A stretch of DNA of 12,609 nucleotides from Lentimicrobiaceae bacterium (GTDB taxonomy: Bacteria > Bacteroidota > Bacteroidia > Bacteroidales > SKPS01). The notes beneath the pieces were generated by a model that was not told where the DNA came from, did no database searches, and worked only from the letters and a program-made list of their open reading frames with translations. Below, in pieces: positions 1-7,914 of this stretch; positions within the stretch are counted from its first letter, which is position 1, and each line of letters opens with the position of its first letter. The stretch spans positions 1-12,609 of the forward strand of contig SKPS01000268.1 of the NCBI GenBank assembly GCA_007119395.1, written 5' to 3'. The translations under genes were made by a program, and so were the position numbers.

Positions 1-88
1 ATTCACTTAATGTGTGGCGCTCTTTCAATGCCTCAAGAACCACTCTGGTCTTGAATGCCGGACTGTGTTTCTTTCTTGTTGTTTTCAT
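1..88 (-). CDS. IS3-family transposase OrfA, N-terminal fragment
   Basis: The minus strand reads from an ATG at 88 to the window edge without a stop and gives 29 residues beginning MKTTRKKHSPAFKTRVVLEA. The K-K/H-S-P-x-F-K-x-x-V-x-x-E-A pattern is the typical start of the helix-turn-helix OrfA protein (Tnp_1/transposase_8 type) of IS3-family insertion sequences. OrfA binds the element's ends and, after a programmed frameshift with OrfB, contributes to the DDE transposase. The remainder of the element must lie to the left of the window, so its intactness cannot be judged. The reading is short, but the motif is distinctive. Confidence 0.8.
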   Translation of the reverse strand, partial: MKTTRKKHSPAFKTRVVLEALKERHTLSE

Positions 89-129
89 AGACAGGTTGTA
101 CGTTAAAGTTTAACTTATGTTTCTGTCCA
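1..129 (-). mobile_element. End of an IS3-family insertion sequence (orfA-proximal end)
   Basis: Upstream of the OrfA start, the minus strand from 129 reads TGGACAGAAACATAAG. A terminal 5'-TG fits the TG...CA ends usual for IS3 elements, and about 40 bp between terminus and orfA start is a normal spacing. The exact end is inferred, because the partner inverted repeat and target duplication are outside the window. Within the segment, GTTAAA-G-TTTAAC (102-114) is nested between GACAG (90-94) and CTGTC (123-127). This could be a transposase or regulator binding site. Confidence 0.55.
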
Positions 130-145
130 AATTTTTAGGACCAGC

Positions 146-193
146 TCAGGGGGTTGGGGGGTGAGGTGCATTGCCTCCCCCCGGCTCTCCTGA
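146..193. repeat. G-rich hairpin between the IS end and the outer-membrane protein gene
   Basis: GGGG-T-GAGG (158-166) pairs with CCTC-C-CCCC (174-182), with one T/C mismatch and a 7-nt loop. An outer TCAGG (146-150) matches CCTGA (189-193). No T-run follows on either strand, so it does not look like an ordinary intrinsic terminator. The G-runs at 149-153 and 156-161 make this the most G-skewed stretch of the leader region. Its function is unknown; it could be a decayed repeat or a barrier to outward transcription from the insertion sequence. Confidence 0.45.
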
Positions 194-286
194 ACCAACC
201 AATACCCTGCGATGTTTAGAAAAAAACAGGTAGTCATAAAATGATTACCTTAGCTGTGCGTTTAATGTGTTGTGGTTTGGTGGGAT

Positions 287-3200
287 ATGCTGAAGAGAAA
301 ACTACATAGATCGCAGGTGTTGAGCCTGTTGCTGTTTCTGTCTCTGCTCTTTTCGGGGATGGCAAGCCCGCTGTATGGCCAGTTTTACAACGGCTCACAG
401 CTCACTTTCGGTAAAAACCGGGTGCAACACACCATCGACAGGTTCTGGACACACTACCGGTACCCTGCCTTCGACACCTATTTCTACCTGGGTGGTCGTG
501 AGTACGGCTTGTACACTGCCCGCTACGCCATGAAGGTTATGCCTGAGATTGAACGTCAGCTCGACTACCGGATGAACGAGAAGGTGCAGTTCATCATCTT
601 CAACAACCTGTCAGAACTCAAAGAGAGTAACATCGGACTCCTCAGTGATGAGCAGTACAACATTGGCGGAGTGACCTATATCGTTGGCACCAAGATCTTC
701 CTCTATTTCGATGGCAGCTACCTGAACCTGGAGCGGCAGATCAGGGCCGGTCTTGCCCGTGTGATGATCGATGAGCTGCTATACGGCTCAGAGATGACCT
801 CTCAGATCAAAAACTCCACCCTGATCAACTTCCCTGAGTGGTACCTCAACGGCCTGATCTCTTTCATCGCTGAGGATTGGAGTGTAGAGACCGACAATTT
901 CGTGCGTGACGGCATCCTGTCGGGGCGTTACCGCAATTTCAACTCCCTGGAGGGGAAGGATGCGGTGTATGCGGGGCACAGTATCTGGAAGTATGTATCA
1001 GACAAGTATGGTCGGAGTTCTATACCGAACATCCTCTATATGACGAAGGTGAGCCGGCAGATCAGCAACGGTTTTATGTTTGTGCTTGGTGTTCCTTTCA
1101 CCACGTTGGCTGATGAGTGGATGGCTTATTTTACGGGTGATTTTTACCGGTATGATGATGACCGTGACAAGCCCGGTGGTGAGCCGTTCAGTGTACATCG
1201 TATGCGCAAGGACATGGTATTGCAGCAGTCGAGGGTGAGTCCGGATGAGCGTTATGTGGCCTATGTTACCAACCGTTCGGGTCGTTACCGTGTGATGTTG
1301 TACGATGTAGAGAACGACAAGCACCAGCGGCTCTATCGCCGCGGGCACCGCCTCGATGAAAAGGTCGACTACACCTACCCTTTGATGGAATGGCACCCCA
1401 GCAGTCGGCTGCTCACTTTTATGGTGGAAGAGAGCGGGTATACATGGCTCTACACCTATAACCTCGAAGAGGAGTCGCTGGATAGGGATATAATGTCTGA
1501 CTTCCAGAAGATCACAGGCTATTCCTTCAACCCCAACGGAGAGTTGCTCGCGATGAGTGCCGTGCAAAGGGGGCAATCGGATCTCTATGTGTTTTCACGT
1601 GTGGCCAGAACCTCCGAGCGGCTCACCCGTGACATCTACGATGTGCACAACCCCCGGTTTATCGAGAACGGCAGACGCATCATCTTCTCTTCCAACCGCC
1701 CCAATGACACCCTGGTGTTTGACCCCATCACTGCCCGTGTTGATACACATCGTGTCATCGACAGGCAGGACTATCTGGACATTTTCGCCTACAATTTCAG
1801 CACCCGCTCCCCAATTCTGCAAAGGGTCACCAACACCCCCCATTACAACGAGATCTACCCTATGGAGTATGAGCGGGGGTACATCACCTACCTCTCGGAC
1901 GAGAACGGCATTTACAACAGGCACCTGGCGCGTTTCGACAGTGCCATTGCGTTTATTGACACCATCACCCATTACAACTATTTCGTCAGGTCGTTCCCTG
2001 TGAGCAACTACAGCCGGTCGATGTTGGAGCACCATGTCAACAGGCCCGGTGGGGAACTCTCTGCCATCTATTACGACCAGGGGCGTTACCACCTGGTGCG
2101 CAAGCCCCTGGTGCCGGCAGCCTCCCTGGAAGCGGTGTCGATGACCAACACCACCTTCCGCATGCAGCAGCACGCCAAAAGAGAGCAGACAAGGCCACCC
2201 GAAGCACCACCTCCGGTCGTGGAAATTCAACCCGATACCACTGACGAAAGCCGCGAAGCCAGACGACGGTTTGTCACCGTAAGAACCACCCAGGACCCCG
2301 ACTCAGATACCTCCGCCATCGACTTCAACAGGTATGTGATCGGTGGCACCGGAGAGGAGCACCCACAGCCCAAAAGTGAGTTCTTCATCCCAAGAGAGAG
2401 GGTGTACAACGTATCCTTCTCAGTGAATCAACTGATCAGTCAGATCGACTTCGGATACCTTAACTCGGCATATCAACCCTTCTCCGGAGGGGGGCAACCC
2501 ATCTTTATCAACCCCGGCATCAACAGCTTCTTCAAAATTGGCCTCACAGACCTGCTGGAAGATTATCGTATCACCGGTGGTGTCAGGCTGTCGCTCAACC
2601 TCAACAACAACGAGTATCTGTTGAGTTTTGAAAACCTGAAAAACAGGTGGGACCGACAGGTCATCCTCCACCGGAAATCTATGGAATCGTATAGTATGTT
2701 CAGTATAGTGCGCCGTCATACGCACGAGATCCACTATCTGCTCAAGTATCCGTTCAGCAATGTGTTCGCAGTGCGCAACGGATTGATCCTGAGATTGGAA
2801 CAGGATGTCTTTATGGGCACTGACCAGGCCAACCTGATCCGTGACGACAACTTCAACGCCTGGATTACAGGGCGGTCGGAGCTGATCTTCGACAACACCC
2901 GTCACAGGGGGGTGAACACCCTGTTTGGTACCCGTTGGAAAGTGTTTGGTGAATACTACCAGCAGGTGAACGACCTTGACCAGCACATGGTGGTGTTGGG
3001 TGGTGACATACGCCATTACGAACAGATCCACAAAACCTTTATCTGGGCCACACGTCTGGCGGGGAGCACCTCTTTCGGCAACAACAAACTCATCTACTAT
3101 ATGGGGGGTGTTGACAACTGGCTCTTCCCGAAATTCAACACCAACATCAACATTGACCGGTCGGTGAACTGGCGTTACCAAACCCTGGCCACCAACATGC

Positions 3201-3589
3201 GGGGCTTTCATCAGAACATCCGCAATGGCAACAGCTTTGTTGTGCTGAACACTGAACTCCGTTTCCCGGTGTTCAGGTATTTCTTTGACAGGCCGTTGCG
3301 CAACAACTTCCTGAATGATTTCCAGCTGGTTGCTTTTGGTGATGTGGGTACTGCCTGGACGGGTCCGAACCCCTGGTCTGAGGAGAACGCTTTGTACACG
3401 CAGGTGATAGAGCAGGGCCCCATCAAGCTCACTGTAAAAAGGCAGGTGGATCCCATTGTGGGGGGTATGGGGTTTGGCGCGCGCACCTCTTTGTGGGGTT
3501 ACTTTATCCGTGCCGACTGGGCATGGGGTATAGAGGACGGGGAGGTTGGCCCTATGGTGTTTTACCTGTCACTGGTGCTTGATTTTTAA
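287..3589 (+). CDS. Outer-membrane protein: peptidase-MA-like domain, TolB-like propeller and Omp85/BamA-like barrel
   Basis: The product is 1100 residues from the ATG at 287. An in-frame GTG at 272 only adds MVWWD before the basic n-region and hydrophobic core of the signal peptide (about 1-31). Residues about 35-285 resemble gluzincin peptidase-MA domains, but where HExxH is expected there is RAGLARVMIDEL (about 153-164), and the later WLSEGLAEY-like motif reads PEWYLNGLISFI (183-194), so the zinc ligands appear lost. Residues about 300-610 form a WD40/PD40 (TolB-like) propeller with repeated blades such as SPDERYVAYVTNRSGRY. A proline-rich linker (about 615-690) leads to a C-terminal beta barrel carrying MRGF (971-974), the loop-6 motif of Omp85 proteins, and ending in a terminal Phe. 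No POTRA repeats are seen. It is probably inserted in the outer membrane by BAM, with the propeller periplasmic. Its client or substrate is not known. Only a poor -7-like box (TACCTTAG, 246-253) is visible upstream. Confidence 0.85.
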   Translation: MLKRKLHRSQVLSLLLFLSLLFSGMASPLYGQFYNGSQLTFGKNRVQHTIDRFWTHYRYPAFDTYFYLGGREYGLYTARYAMKVMPEIERQLDYRMNEKVQFIIFNNLSELKESNIGLLSDEQYNIGGVTYIVGTKIFLYFDGSYLNLERQIRAGLARVMIDELLYGSEMTSQIKNSTLINFPEWYLNGLISFIAEDWSVETDNFVRDGILSGRYRNFNSLEGKDAVYAGHSIWKYVSDKYGRSSIPNILYMTKVSRQISNGFMFVLGVPFTTLADEWMAYFTGDFYRYDDDRDKPGGEPFSVHRMRKDMVLQQSRVSPDERYVAYVTNRSGRYRVMLYDVENDKHQRLYRRGHRLDEKVDYTYPLMEWHPSSRLLTFMVEESGYTWLYTYNLEEESLDRDIMSDFQKITGYSFNPNGELLAMSAVQRGQSDLYVFSRVARTSERLTRDIYDVHNPRFIENGRRIIFSSNRPNDTLVFDPITARVDTHRVIDRQDYLDIFAYNFSTRSPILQRVTNTPHYNEIYPMEYERGYITYLSDENGIYNRHLARFDSAIAFIDTITHYNYFVRSFPVSNYSRSMLEHHVNRPGGELSAIYYDQGRYHLVRKPLVPAASLEAVSMTNTTFRMQQHAKREQTRPPEAPPPVVEIQPDTTDESREARRRFVTVRTTQDPDSDTSAIDFNRYVIGGTGEEHPQPKSEFFIPRERVYNVSFSVNQLISQIDFGYLNSAYQPFSGGGQPIFINPGINSFFKIGLTDLLEDYRITGGVRLSLNLNNNEYLLSFENLKNRWDRQVILHRKSMESYSMFSIVRRHTHEIHYLLKYPFSNVFAVRNGLILRLEQDVFMGTDQANLIRDDNFNAWITGRSELIFDNTRHRGVNTLFGTRWKVFGEYYQQVNDLDQHMVVLGGDIRHYEQIHKTFIWATRLAGSTSFGNNKLIYYMGGVDNWLFPKFNTNINIDRSVNWRYQTLATNMRGFHQNIRNGNSFVVLNTELRFPVFRYFFDRPLRNNFLNDFQLVAFGDVGTAWTGPNPWSEENALYTQVIEQGPIKLTVKRQVDPIVGGMGFGARTSLWGYFIRADWAWGIEDGEVGPMVFYLSLVLDF

Positions 3590-3607
3590 ACCACGAAATT
3601 CATTTTT

Positions 3608-4804
3608 ATGACACCATCGCTCTCTGTTGTGAAAGAACTGGCCCGCACTTATCATGCTGAAACGGTGGCGTTCAGAAGGCATCTGCACGCCCATCCCGAG
3701 CTATCGGGCGAGGAGGAGCAGACGGCTGCTTTTGTGGCGCATACGTTGCAAAAGATGGGCCTTGAGCCCAGAGTCGGTGTGGGTGGTCATGGCGTGGTGG
3801 TTGACATCAGGGGGAACGATCCTGAAGGTGGCTGTGTGGCATTGCGTGCCGACATGGACGCGCTGCCGTTGACAGAGCTGAACGATGTGCCGTATGCTTC
3901 ACGTGTGAAGGGGGTGATGCATGCCTGTGGCCATGATGCACACACCGCGATTCTGCTCGGCGTGGCACGCATCATCACCGCAGCACAGGAGGGTTTCAGA
4001 GGGACCCTTCGCCTTCTCTTCCAACCCTCCGAAGAGCGATATCCGGGAGGAGCTCTCCCCATGATCAACGATGGGGCGTTGGAAAACCCGTCGCCCGACC
4101 TGGTCTTTGGTGTGCATGTCTCTCCGGAAATCCCTTCCGGAAAACTCGGCATAAGACCCGGCCCCTTTATGGCTTCTACGGATGAAGTGTATCTGACCGT
4201 GCATGGAAAAGGGGGGCATGCCGCCACCCCGCACCTCAACATCGACCCTGTGGTGATACAGGCGCAGATTGTGACGGCATTGCAACAGATTGCCAGCCGG
4301 TTTGCTCCACCCGATGTGCCTACACTGCTCTCCTTCGGGAAAGTGATCGCCGATGGTCAAATGAACGTGATACCCGATACGGTGACGTTGGACGGCACCT
4401 TCAGAACCTACCACGAAGGGTGGAGAAAGCAAGCACATCAACTGATCAAACAGATCGCATCAAAAACAGCCGAAAGTGCAGGGGGCACATGCACCGTACG
4501 AATAGAAAACGGATACCCTGTCCTGGTGAACCATCCGGAAGCCTCAGCCCTCGCCATCAACCTTGCCAAACAGTATTTGGGTGATGAGCAGGTGATCCAT
4601 ATCCCCCAAAGGATGACCGGTGATGACTTTGCTTATTTCGCAGCGCAACGCCCGGCTTGCTTCATCCGCATCGGAACAGGAAACGAGAAAAAAGGGATTG
4701 TGGCCAATCTGCATACCCCGCAGTTCAACATCGATGAGAGAAGCCTTGAAGCGGCCACGGGTGCCATGGCATGGATCGCAACGGAAGCGTTGAACAGTTT
4801 GTAG
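3608..4804 (+). CDS. M20 family metallo-amidohydrolase
   Basis: A 398-residue M20D-type amidohydrolase (hippurate, IAA-amino acid or N-acetyl-diaminopimelate hydrolase group) that would cleave an N-acyl amino acid amide bond with a two-metal centre. Expected residues are present: C107 and H109 in HACGHDAHTA, E142-E143 in QPSEE (E142 as general base), H170 in FGVH and H369 in NLHTPQF. H204 lies in the dimerisation domain (HGKGGHAATP). There is no signal peptide, so it is probably cytoplasmic. It starts 18 nt after the outer-membrane protein's stop and is probably co-transcribed with it. Sequence alone does not fix the acyl or amino-acid substrate, so no gene symbol is given. Confidence 0.92.
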   Translation: MTPSLSVVKELARTYHAETVAFRRHLHAHPELSGEEEQTAAFVAHTLQKMGLEPRVGVGGHGVVVDIRGNDPEGGCVALRADMDALPLTELNDVPYASRVKGVMHACGHDAHTAILLGVARIITAAQEGFRGTLRLLFQPSEERYPGGALPMINDGALENPSPDLVFGVHVSPEIPSGKLGIRPGPFMASTDEVYLTVHGKGGHAATPHLNIDPVVIQAQIVTALQQIASRFAPPDVPTLLSFGKVIADGQMNVIPDTVTLDGTFRTYHEGWRKQAHQLIKQIASKTAESAGGTCTVRIENGYPVLVNHPEASALAINLAKQYLGDEQVIHIPQRMTGDDFAYFAAQRPACFIRIGTGNEKKGIVANLHTPQFNIDERSLEAATGAMAWIATEALNSL

Positions 4805-4819
4805 GTTTCCGTTTTTTTT
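4780..4819 (+). terminator. Possible weak intrinsic terminator at the end of the M20 gene
   Basis: AACGGAA (4780-4786) pairs with TTCCGTT (4807-4813), and a run of eight T (4812-4819) follows. The loop is long (20 nt) and the upstream arm lies in the last codons of the amidohydrolase, so the strength is doubtful. It sits on top of the following promoter, which would let one short segment end one transcript and start the next. Confidence 0.35.
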
Positions 4820-4828
4820 CTACCTTTG
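4798..4828 (+). promoter_or_regulatory. Bacteroidota-type promoter for kbl-acpS
   Basis: TTTG (4798-4801) is followed after exactly 19 nt by TACCTTTG (4821-4828). This matches the -33/-7 consensus TTTG-N19-21-TAnnTTTG used by the primary sigma factor of Bacteroides relatives. The -33 box overlaps the end of the M20 gene (its last sense codon). Transcription would start near 4835, leaving a leader of about 50 nt before kbl. No Shine-Dalgarno sequence is evident in that leader. Confidence 0.75.
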
Positions 4829-4885
4829 GACTCTCTTAATCAACAAGGTATTTCACAACATTAACCCTTAAAACACGACACAATT

Positions 4886-6085
4886 ATGTATGGTGACATG
4901 AAGCAGTATTTGCAGCAGGAGCTGGCGTCAATCCGTGAAGCCGGATTGTACAAGGAAGAGCGGATATTAACCACCCCTCAGGGTGTAGAGATTAAAACGA
5001 GTGCAGGTCTCGATGTGCTCAATTTTTGTGCTAACAACTACTTGGGCCTTTCAGCGCATCCACGGGTGATGAAAGCGGCTGTAAAGGGGATGGAAGAGTG
5101 GGGTTTTGGCCTCTCTTCGGTCAGGTTTATCTGTGGAACACAGCAGATACACAAAGACCTGGAAGCCAAAGTGAGTGAATTCCTCGGCATGGAGGATACC
5201 ATTCTTTTCTCTTCTGCTTTTGATGCCAACGCCGGTGTATTTGAAGCGTTGCTTGGTCCTGACAGCGCCATCGTCTCTGATGAACTCAACCACGCCTCCA
5301 TCATTGATGGTGTCAGGCTGTGTAAAGCGCAACGCTTCCGTTACAAAAACAACGACATGGCCGATCTGGAGCAGCAACTGATCGCTGCCAAAGATGCCAA
5401 ATTCAAAATCATCGTTACCGATGGTGTGTTCTCTATGGATGGCATTGTAGCCAAGCTGGATCAGATCTGTGACCTGGCCGATAAATACAATGCACTGGTG
5501 ATGGTTGACGATTCGCATGCTACCGGTTTCGTAGGGAAAAACGGAAGAGGTACGCATGAGCATTGCAATGTGATGGACCGTGTAGACATCATCAGCACCA
5601 CTTTCGGGAAAGCCCTTGGAGGAGCATCCGGTGGTTGTGTATCAGCAAGAAAAGAGATTGTTGACATGCTGCGCCAACGGGCACGTCCTTACCTCTTCTC
5701 CAACTCTATCTCACCCATTATCGCAAGGGCAACCATTGAGGTGTTGAACATGCTCACCGAATCGAACGAGCTGGTTTCTAAGATCCAGGACAACACCACC
5801 CGTTTCCGTGAGGGGATGACCAAGGCCGGATTCACCATCGTACCCAGCACACACGCCATCTCTCCCATCATGCTTGGCCACCTCCCCAACGACGCAAAAC
5901 TGTCGCAGGATTTCGCCAATGCATTGCTGCTTGAAGGAATCTATGTGATCGGATTCTACTACCCGGTGGTTCCCAAAGGGAAAGCCAGAATCAGGGTGCA
6001 GATCTCCGCAGCACACGAACCTCACCATATTGATTTCGCCATCGAGAAATTTACCAAAGTGGGTAAAGAACTCAACATCATTTAA
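4886..6085 (+). CDS. kbl: 2-amino-3-ketobutyrate CoA ligase (glycine C-acetyltransferase)
   Basis: A 399-residue PLP-dependent alpha-oxoamine synthase that converts 2-amino-3-ketobutyrate and CoA to glycine and acetyl-CoA, the second step of threonine catabolism. The sequence follows E. coli Kbl nearly end to end, with landmarks NFCANNYLGL, SVRFICGTQ, SDELNHASIIDGVRL, TDGVFSMDG and FYYPVVPKGKARIR. Cofactor residues are in place with a two-residue offset from E. coli: H136, D208 and H211 in VMVDDSHATGF, and Schiff-base lysine K242 in TTFGKALGGASGG. An alternative start at Met5 (4898) is possible, but the one chosen gives the family length. It leads a unit with acpS, 6 nt downstream. The partner dehydrogenase tdh lies about 2.3 kb away on the other strand. 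Confidence 0.97.
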   Translation: MYGDMKQYLQQELASIREAGLYKEERILTTPQGVEIKTSAGLDVLNFCANNYLGLSAHPRVMKAAVKGMEEWGFGLSSVRFICGTQQIHKDLEAKVSEFLGMEDTILFSSAFDANAGVFEALLGPDSAIVSDELNHASIIDGVRLCKAQRFRYKNNDMADLEQQLIAAKDAKFKIIVTDGVFSMDGIVAKLDQICDLADKYNALVMVDDSHATGFVGKNGRGTHEHCNVMDRVDIISTTFGKALGGASGGCVSARKEIVDMLRQRARPYLFSNSISPIIARATIEVLNMLTESNELVSKIQDNTTRFREGMTKAGFTIVPSTHAISPIMLGHLPNDAKLSQDFANALLLEGIYVIGFYYPVVPKGKARIRVQISAAHEPHHIDFAIEKFTKVGKELNII

Positions 6086-6091
6086 TATACC

Positions 6092-6466
6092 ATGATCGTA
6101 GGTATTGGTACCGACATAATTGAGGTGGAGCGGATTCGGAAGCATATCGAAGCCGGTTTTGAATTCAAAGAGAAGGTGTTCACGCACAAAGAGATCGCCT
6201 ATTGTGAATCGAAAACCAACAAAGCGCAAAACTATGCTGCCCGTTTTTCTGCCAAAGAGGCTTTCCTCAAAGCTGTCGGTACCGGCCTGCGACAAGGCCT
6301 TGCTTTCACTGACATAGAGGTGCTCAACAATGAGTTGGGCAAGCCCGAAATGGTGTTGTATGGTCAGGCGAAAGAATTGATACGTAAAATGGGTGTTACC
6401 AACCTGCAGCTCTCAATGACACACCTTCGCGATTGGGTCAATGCCATTGTCATACTGGAGCGGTGA
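6092..6466 (+). CDS. acpS: Holo-[acyl-carrier-protein] synthase
   Basis: A 124-residue 4'-phosphopantetheinyl transferase of the AcpS type. It transfers phosphopantetheine from CoA to the conserved serine of apo-ACP for fatty-acid synthesis in the cytoplasm. Diagnostic segments are IVGIGTDIIEVERI with metal ligand D8, FTHKEIAYC, and YAARFSAKEAFLKAVGTG with E56 and K60, followed by GKPEMVLYG and LSMTH near the C terminus. The length is normal for the family. It begins 6 nt after kbl's stop, so the two are almost certainly co-transcribed. Both enzymes use CoA, but the pairing may simply be a conserved or chance arrangement. Confidence 0.96.
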   Translation: MIVGIGTDIIEVERIRKHIEAGFEFKEKVFTHKEIAYCESKTNKAQNYAARFSAKEAFLKAVGTGLRQGLAFTDIEVLNNELGKPEMVLYGQAKELIRKMGVTNLQLSMTHLRDWVNAIVILER

Positions 6467-6519
6467 GCAACCCTCTCTTTCTGTACCGTTACGATGCCGC
6501 ATTATCATCATAAATAAGC

Positions 6520-7914
6520 ATGACGAATCCATACAACAAAACGACCCATGGACGCATCGGCGGGCAAGGATGGCTTGCGATGGCTCTGGTGTGTGTTGCC
6601 TTTCTTCTGCCGGTGTCTGCCAAGGCGCAACACTACCCCACCACCTTAACCGCTGAAGAGCGTTTTTTTGGTTTAAGCACTGTCTGGAAAGAGATTTCAT
6701 CCACCTTTGCTGCTCCTGAGAGCCACACCACACCTGACCCTGACAGTCTGTACAAGGCTTTTGTCCCCAAGGTATTGCTTGCCATCAACGACTATGCCTA
6801 TTACCGTCTGTTACAACAGTTTGCTGCCTCCTTCAGGGATGCCAACACTTATGTGGAGATGCCTGAACACCTGCGTGATTCGCTGGTGATTCCACCCATA
6901 GAGATCAGCGAGGTGCGTGGCCGGTTCTATGTCACCAACATTGACAGGTCGTTGGCCGGCAAACTACCCATTGGGTCAGAGATCCTGCGCATCAACGGTT
7001 TTGAGACCTCCCTGTTCCTGCAAAACGAAATCCTACCCTACCTCTCTGCTTCTACGGCACATGGCAGGATGGCCATGGCGTTAGCGCACCTTCTGGAGGG
7101 GTGGGTGAACACCGGGGTGATGATCAATGCCAGAGCCCCCGATGGGAGCAATCTGAACGAAAGAGTGAAGCGGGTGCCTCCGGGCAGGTTGCAGTGGATG
7201 CGTACACCCCTGTCGACAGAACCGATCGCTTTTGAAAGGGGCAACCGTGACATCGCGGTGATCACCCTCAACAGTTTCAGCGCTGAAACCATGCGCGCCA
7301 TCCAGACCAACCGTATGCTTGGCAGAGCGCAGTCAGTGATCCTCGACCTGAGAAACTGCCGGCATGAAGAGTCCCTGGAGAACATTGTGAGAGCCGCCCT
7401 GCTGTTTGCCGATCTCAACCGGTTGATCCTGCCCGGCTTTGCGGTACGACAGACACCGTATGCATTCAGCTCACCGCAGCCAGGGGAGTTGCAACATGCC
7501 GGACAGCACAGAGAGGTATCGCGGTACCGGTTTTCCCCACCCGATACCTTGCGCAGTTTACACCGTTACCGTACAGCAGAACCCATCAACCTGCCACTGG
7601 TGATTCTGGTAGGCCCCTATACAGGGAATGGCGCAGAGCACTTCCTGATGATGCTTCGTCAGAGCCCTTTCAGGGCTGTACTGGTAGGGGAGCGCACCGC
7701 CGGAGCCATCGGTGGTAGCATCAAAACCCCGCTGCCCGGTGGTGGCGTGTTGTCAGTGAATGCCCGGTACGATATCTACCCCGACGATATGTGGATCACA
7801 CATGGCTTTGTGCCCGATATCCCCACTCCAGCCGATATTAAAAGCATCCTTAACAGCGATGACCTCCCCATGCTGAAAGCGCTTGAGTATCTGAGCCGGT
7901 CTGAAGAGCGGTGA
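6520..7914 (+). CDS. S41-type (C-terminal processing peptidase-like) exported protein lacking the nucleophile serine
   Basis: A 464-residue protein with an N-terminal signal peptide (hydrophobic core about 18-32, likely cleavage after AKA36). A helical S41 N-terminal region (about 45-115) ends in DANT where the family usually has DGHT. A PDZ-like segment follows (about 130-170), then an S41 core (about 240-440) recognisable by ILDLRNC, VGPYTGNGAEHF, VGERTAG and HGFVPDIPTP. In active relatives the nucleophile lies in a T-x-S-A-x-E motif; here T368-G-N370-G-A-E373 puts Asn at the serine position. It may therefore be a non-catalytic, periplasmic or outer-membrane-associated binding protein, or the alignment may be shifted. 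It lies 53 nt after acpS and probably belongs to the same unit. The stop codon falls inside sequence shared with an intergenic repeat (see 7910-7974). Confidence 0.8.
   Translation: MTNPYNKTTHGRIGGQGWLAMALVCVAFLLPVSAKAQHYPTTLTAEERFFGLSTVWKEISSTFAAPESHTTPDPDSLYKAFVPKVLLAINDYAYYRLLQQFAASFRDANTYVEMPEHLRDSLVIPPIEISEVRGRFYVTNIDRSLAGKLPIGSEILRINGFETSLFLQNEILPYLSASTAHGRMAMALAHLLEGWVNTGVMINARAPDGSNLNERVKRVPPGRLQWMRTPLSTEPIAFERGNRDIAVITLNSFSAETMRAIQTNRMLGRAQSVILDLRNCRHEESLENIVRAALLFADLNRLILPGFAVRQTPYAFSSPQPGELQHAGQHREVSRYRFSPPDTLRSLHRYRTAEPINLPLVILVGPYTGNGAEHFLMMLRQSPFRAVLVGERTAGAIGGSIKTPLPGGGVLSVNARYDIYPDDMWITHGFVPDIPTPADIKSILNSDDLPMLKALEYLSRSEER

Noticed and set aside
246..253. TACCTTAG as a promoter -7 box for the outer-membrane protein gene
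   Set aside because: One mismatch to TAnnTTTG and no TTTG at the proper distance upstream, so it is not listed as a feature.
272..286. GTG start giving five extra residues to the outer-membrane protein
   Set aside because: The extra MVWWD precedes the positively charged start of the signal peptide; the ATG at 287 gives a normal signal sequence.
998..1576. Long open frames antisense to the outer-membrane protein gene (also 1595-2230 and 2420-3211)
   Set aside because: They lie opposite a gene with clear domains, show no recognisable protein features and arise from its codon bias.
5051..5563. Antisense open frame within kbl
   Set aside because: It is a shadow of the strongly conserved kbl frame with no independent support.
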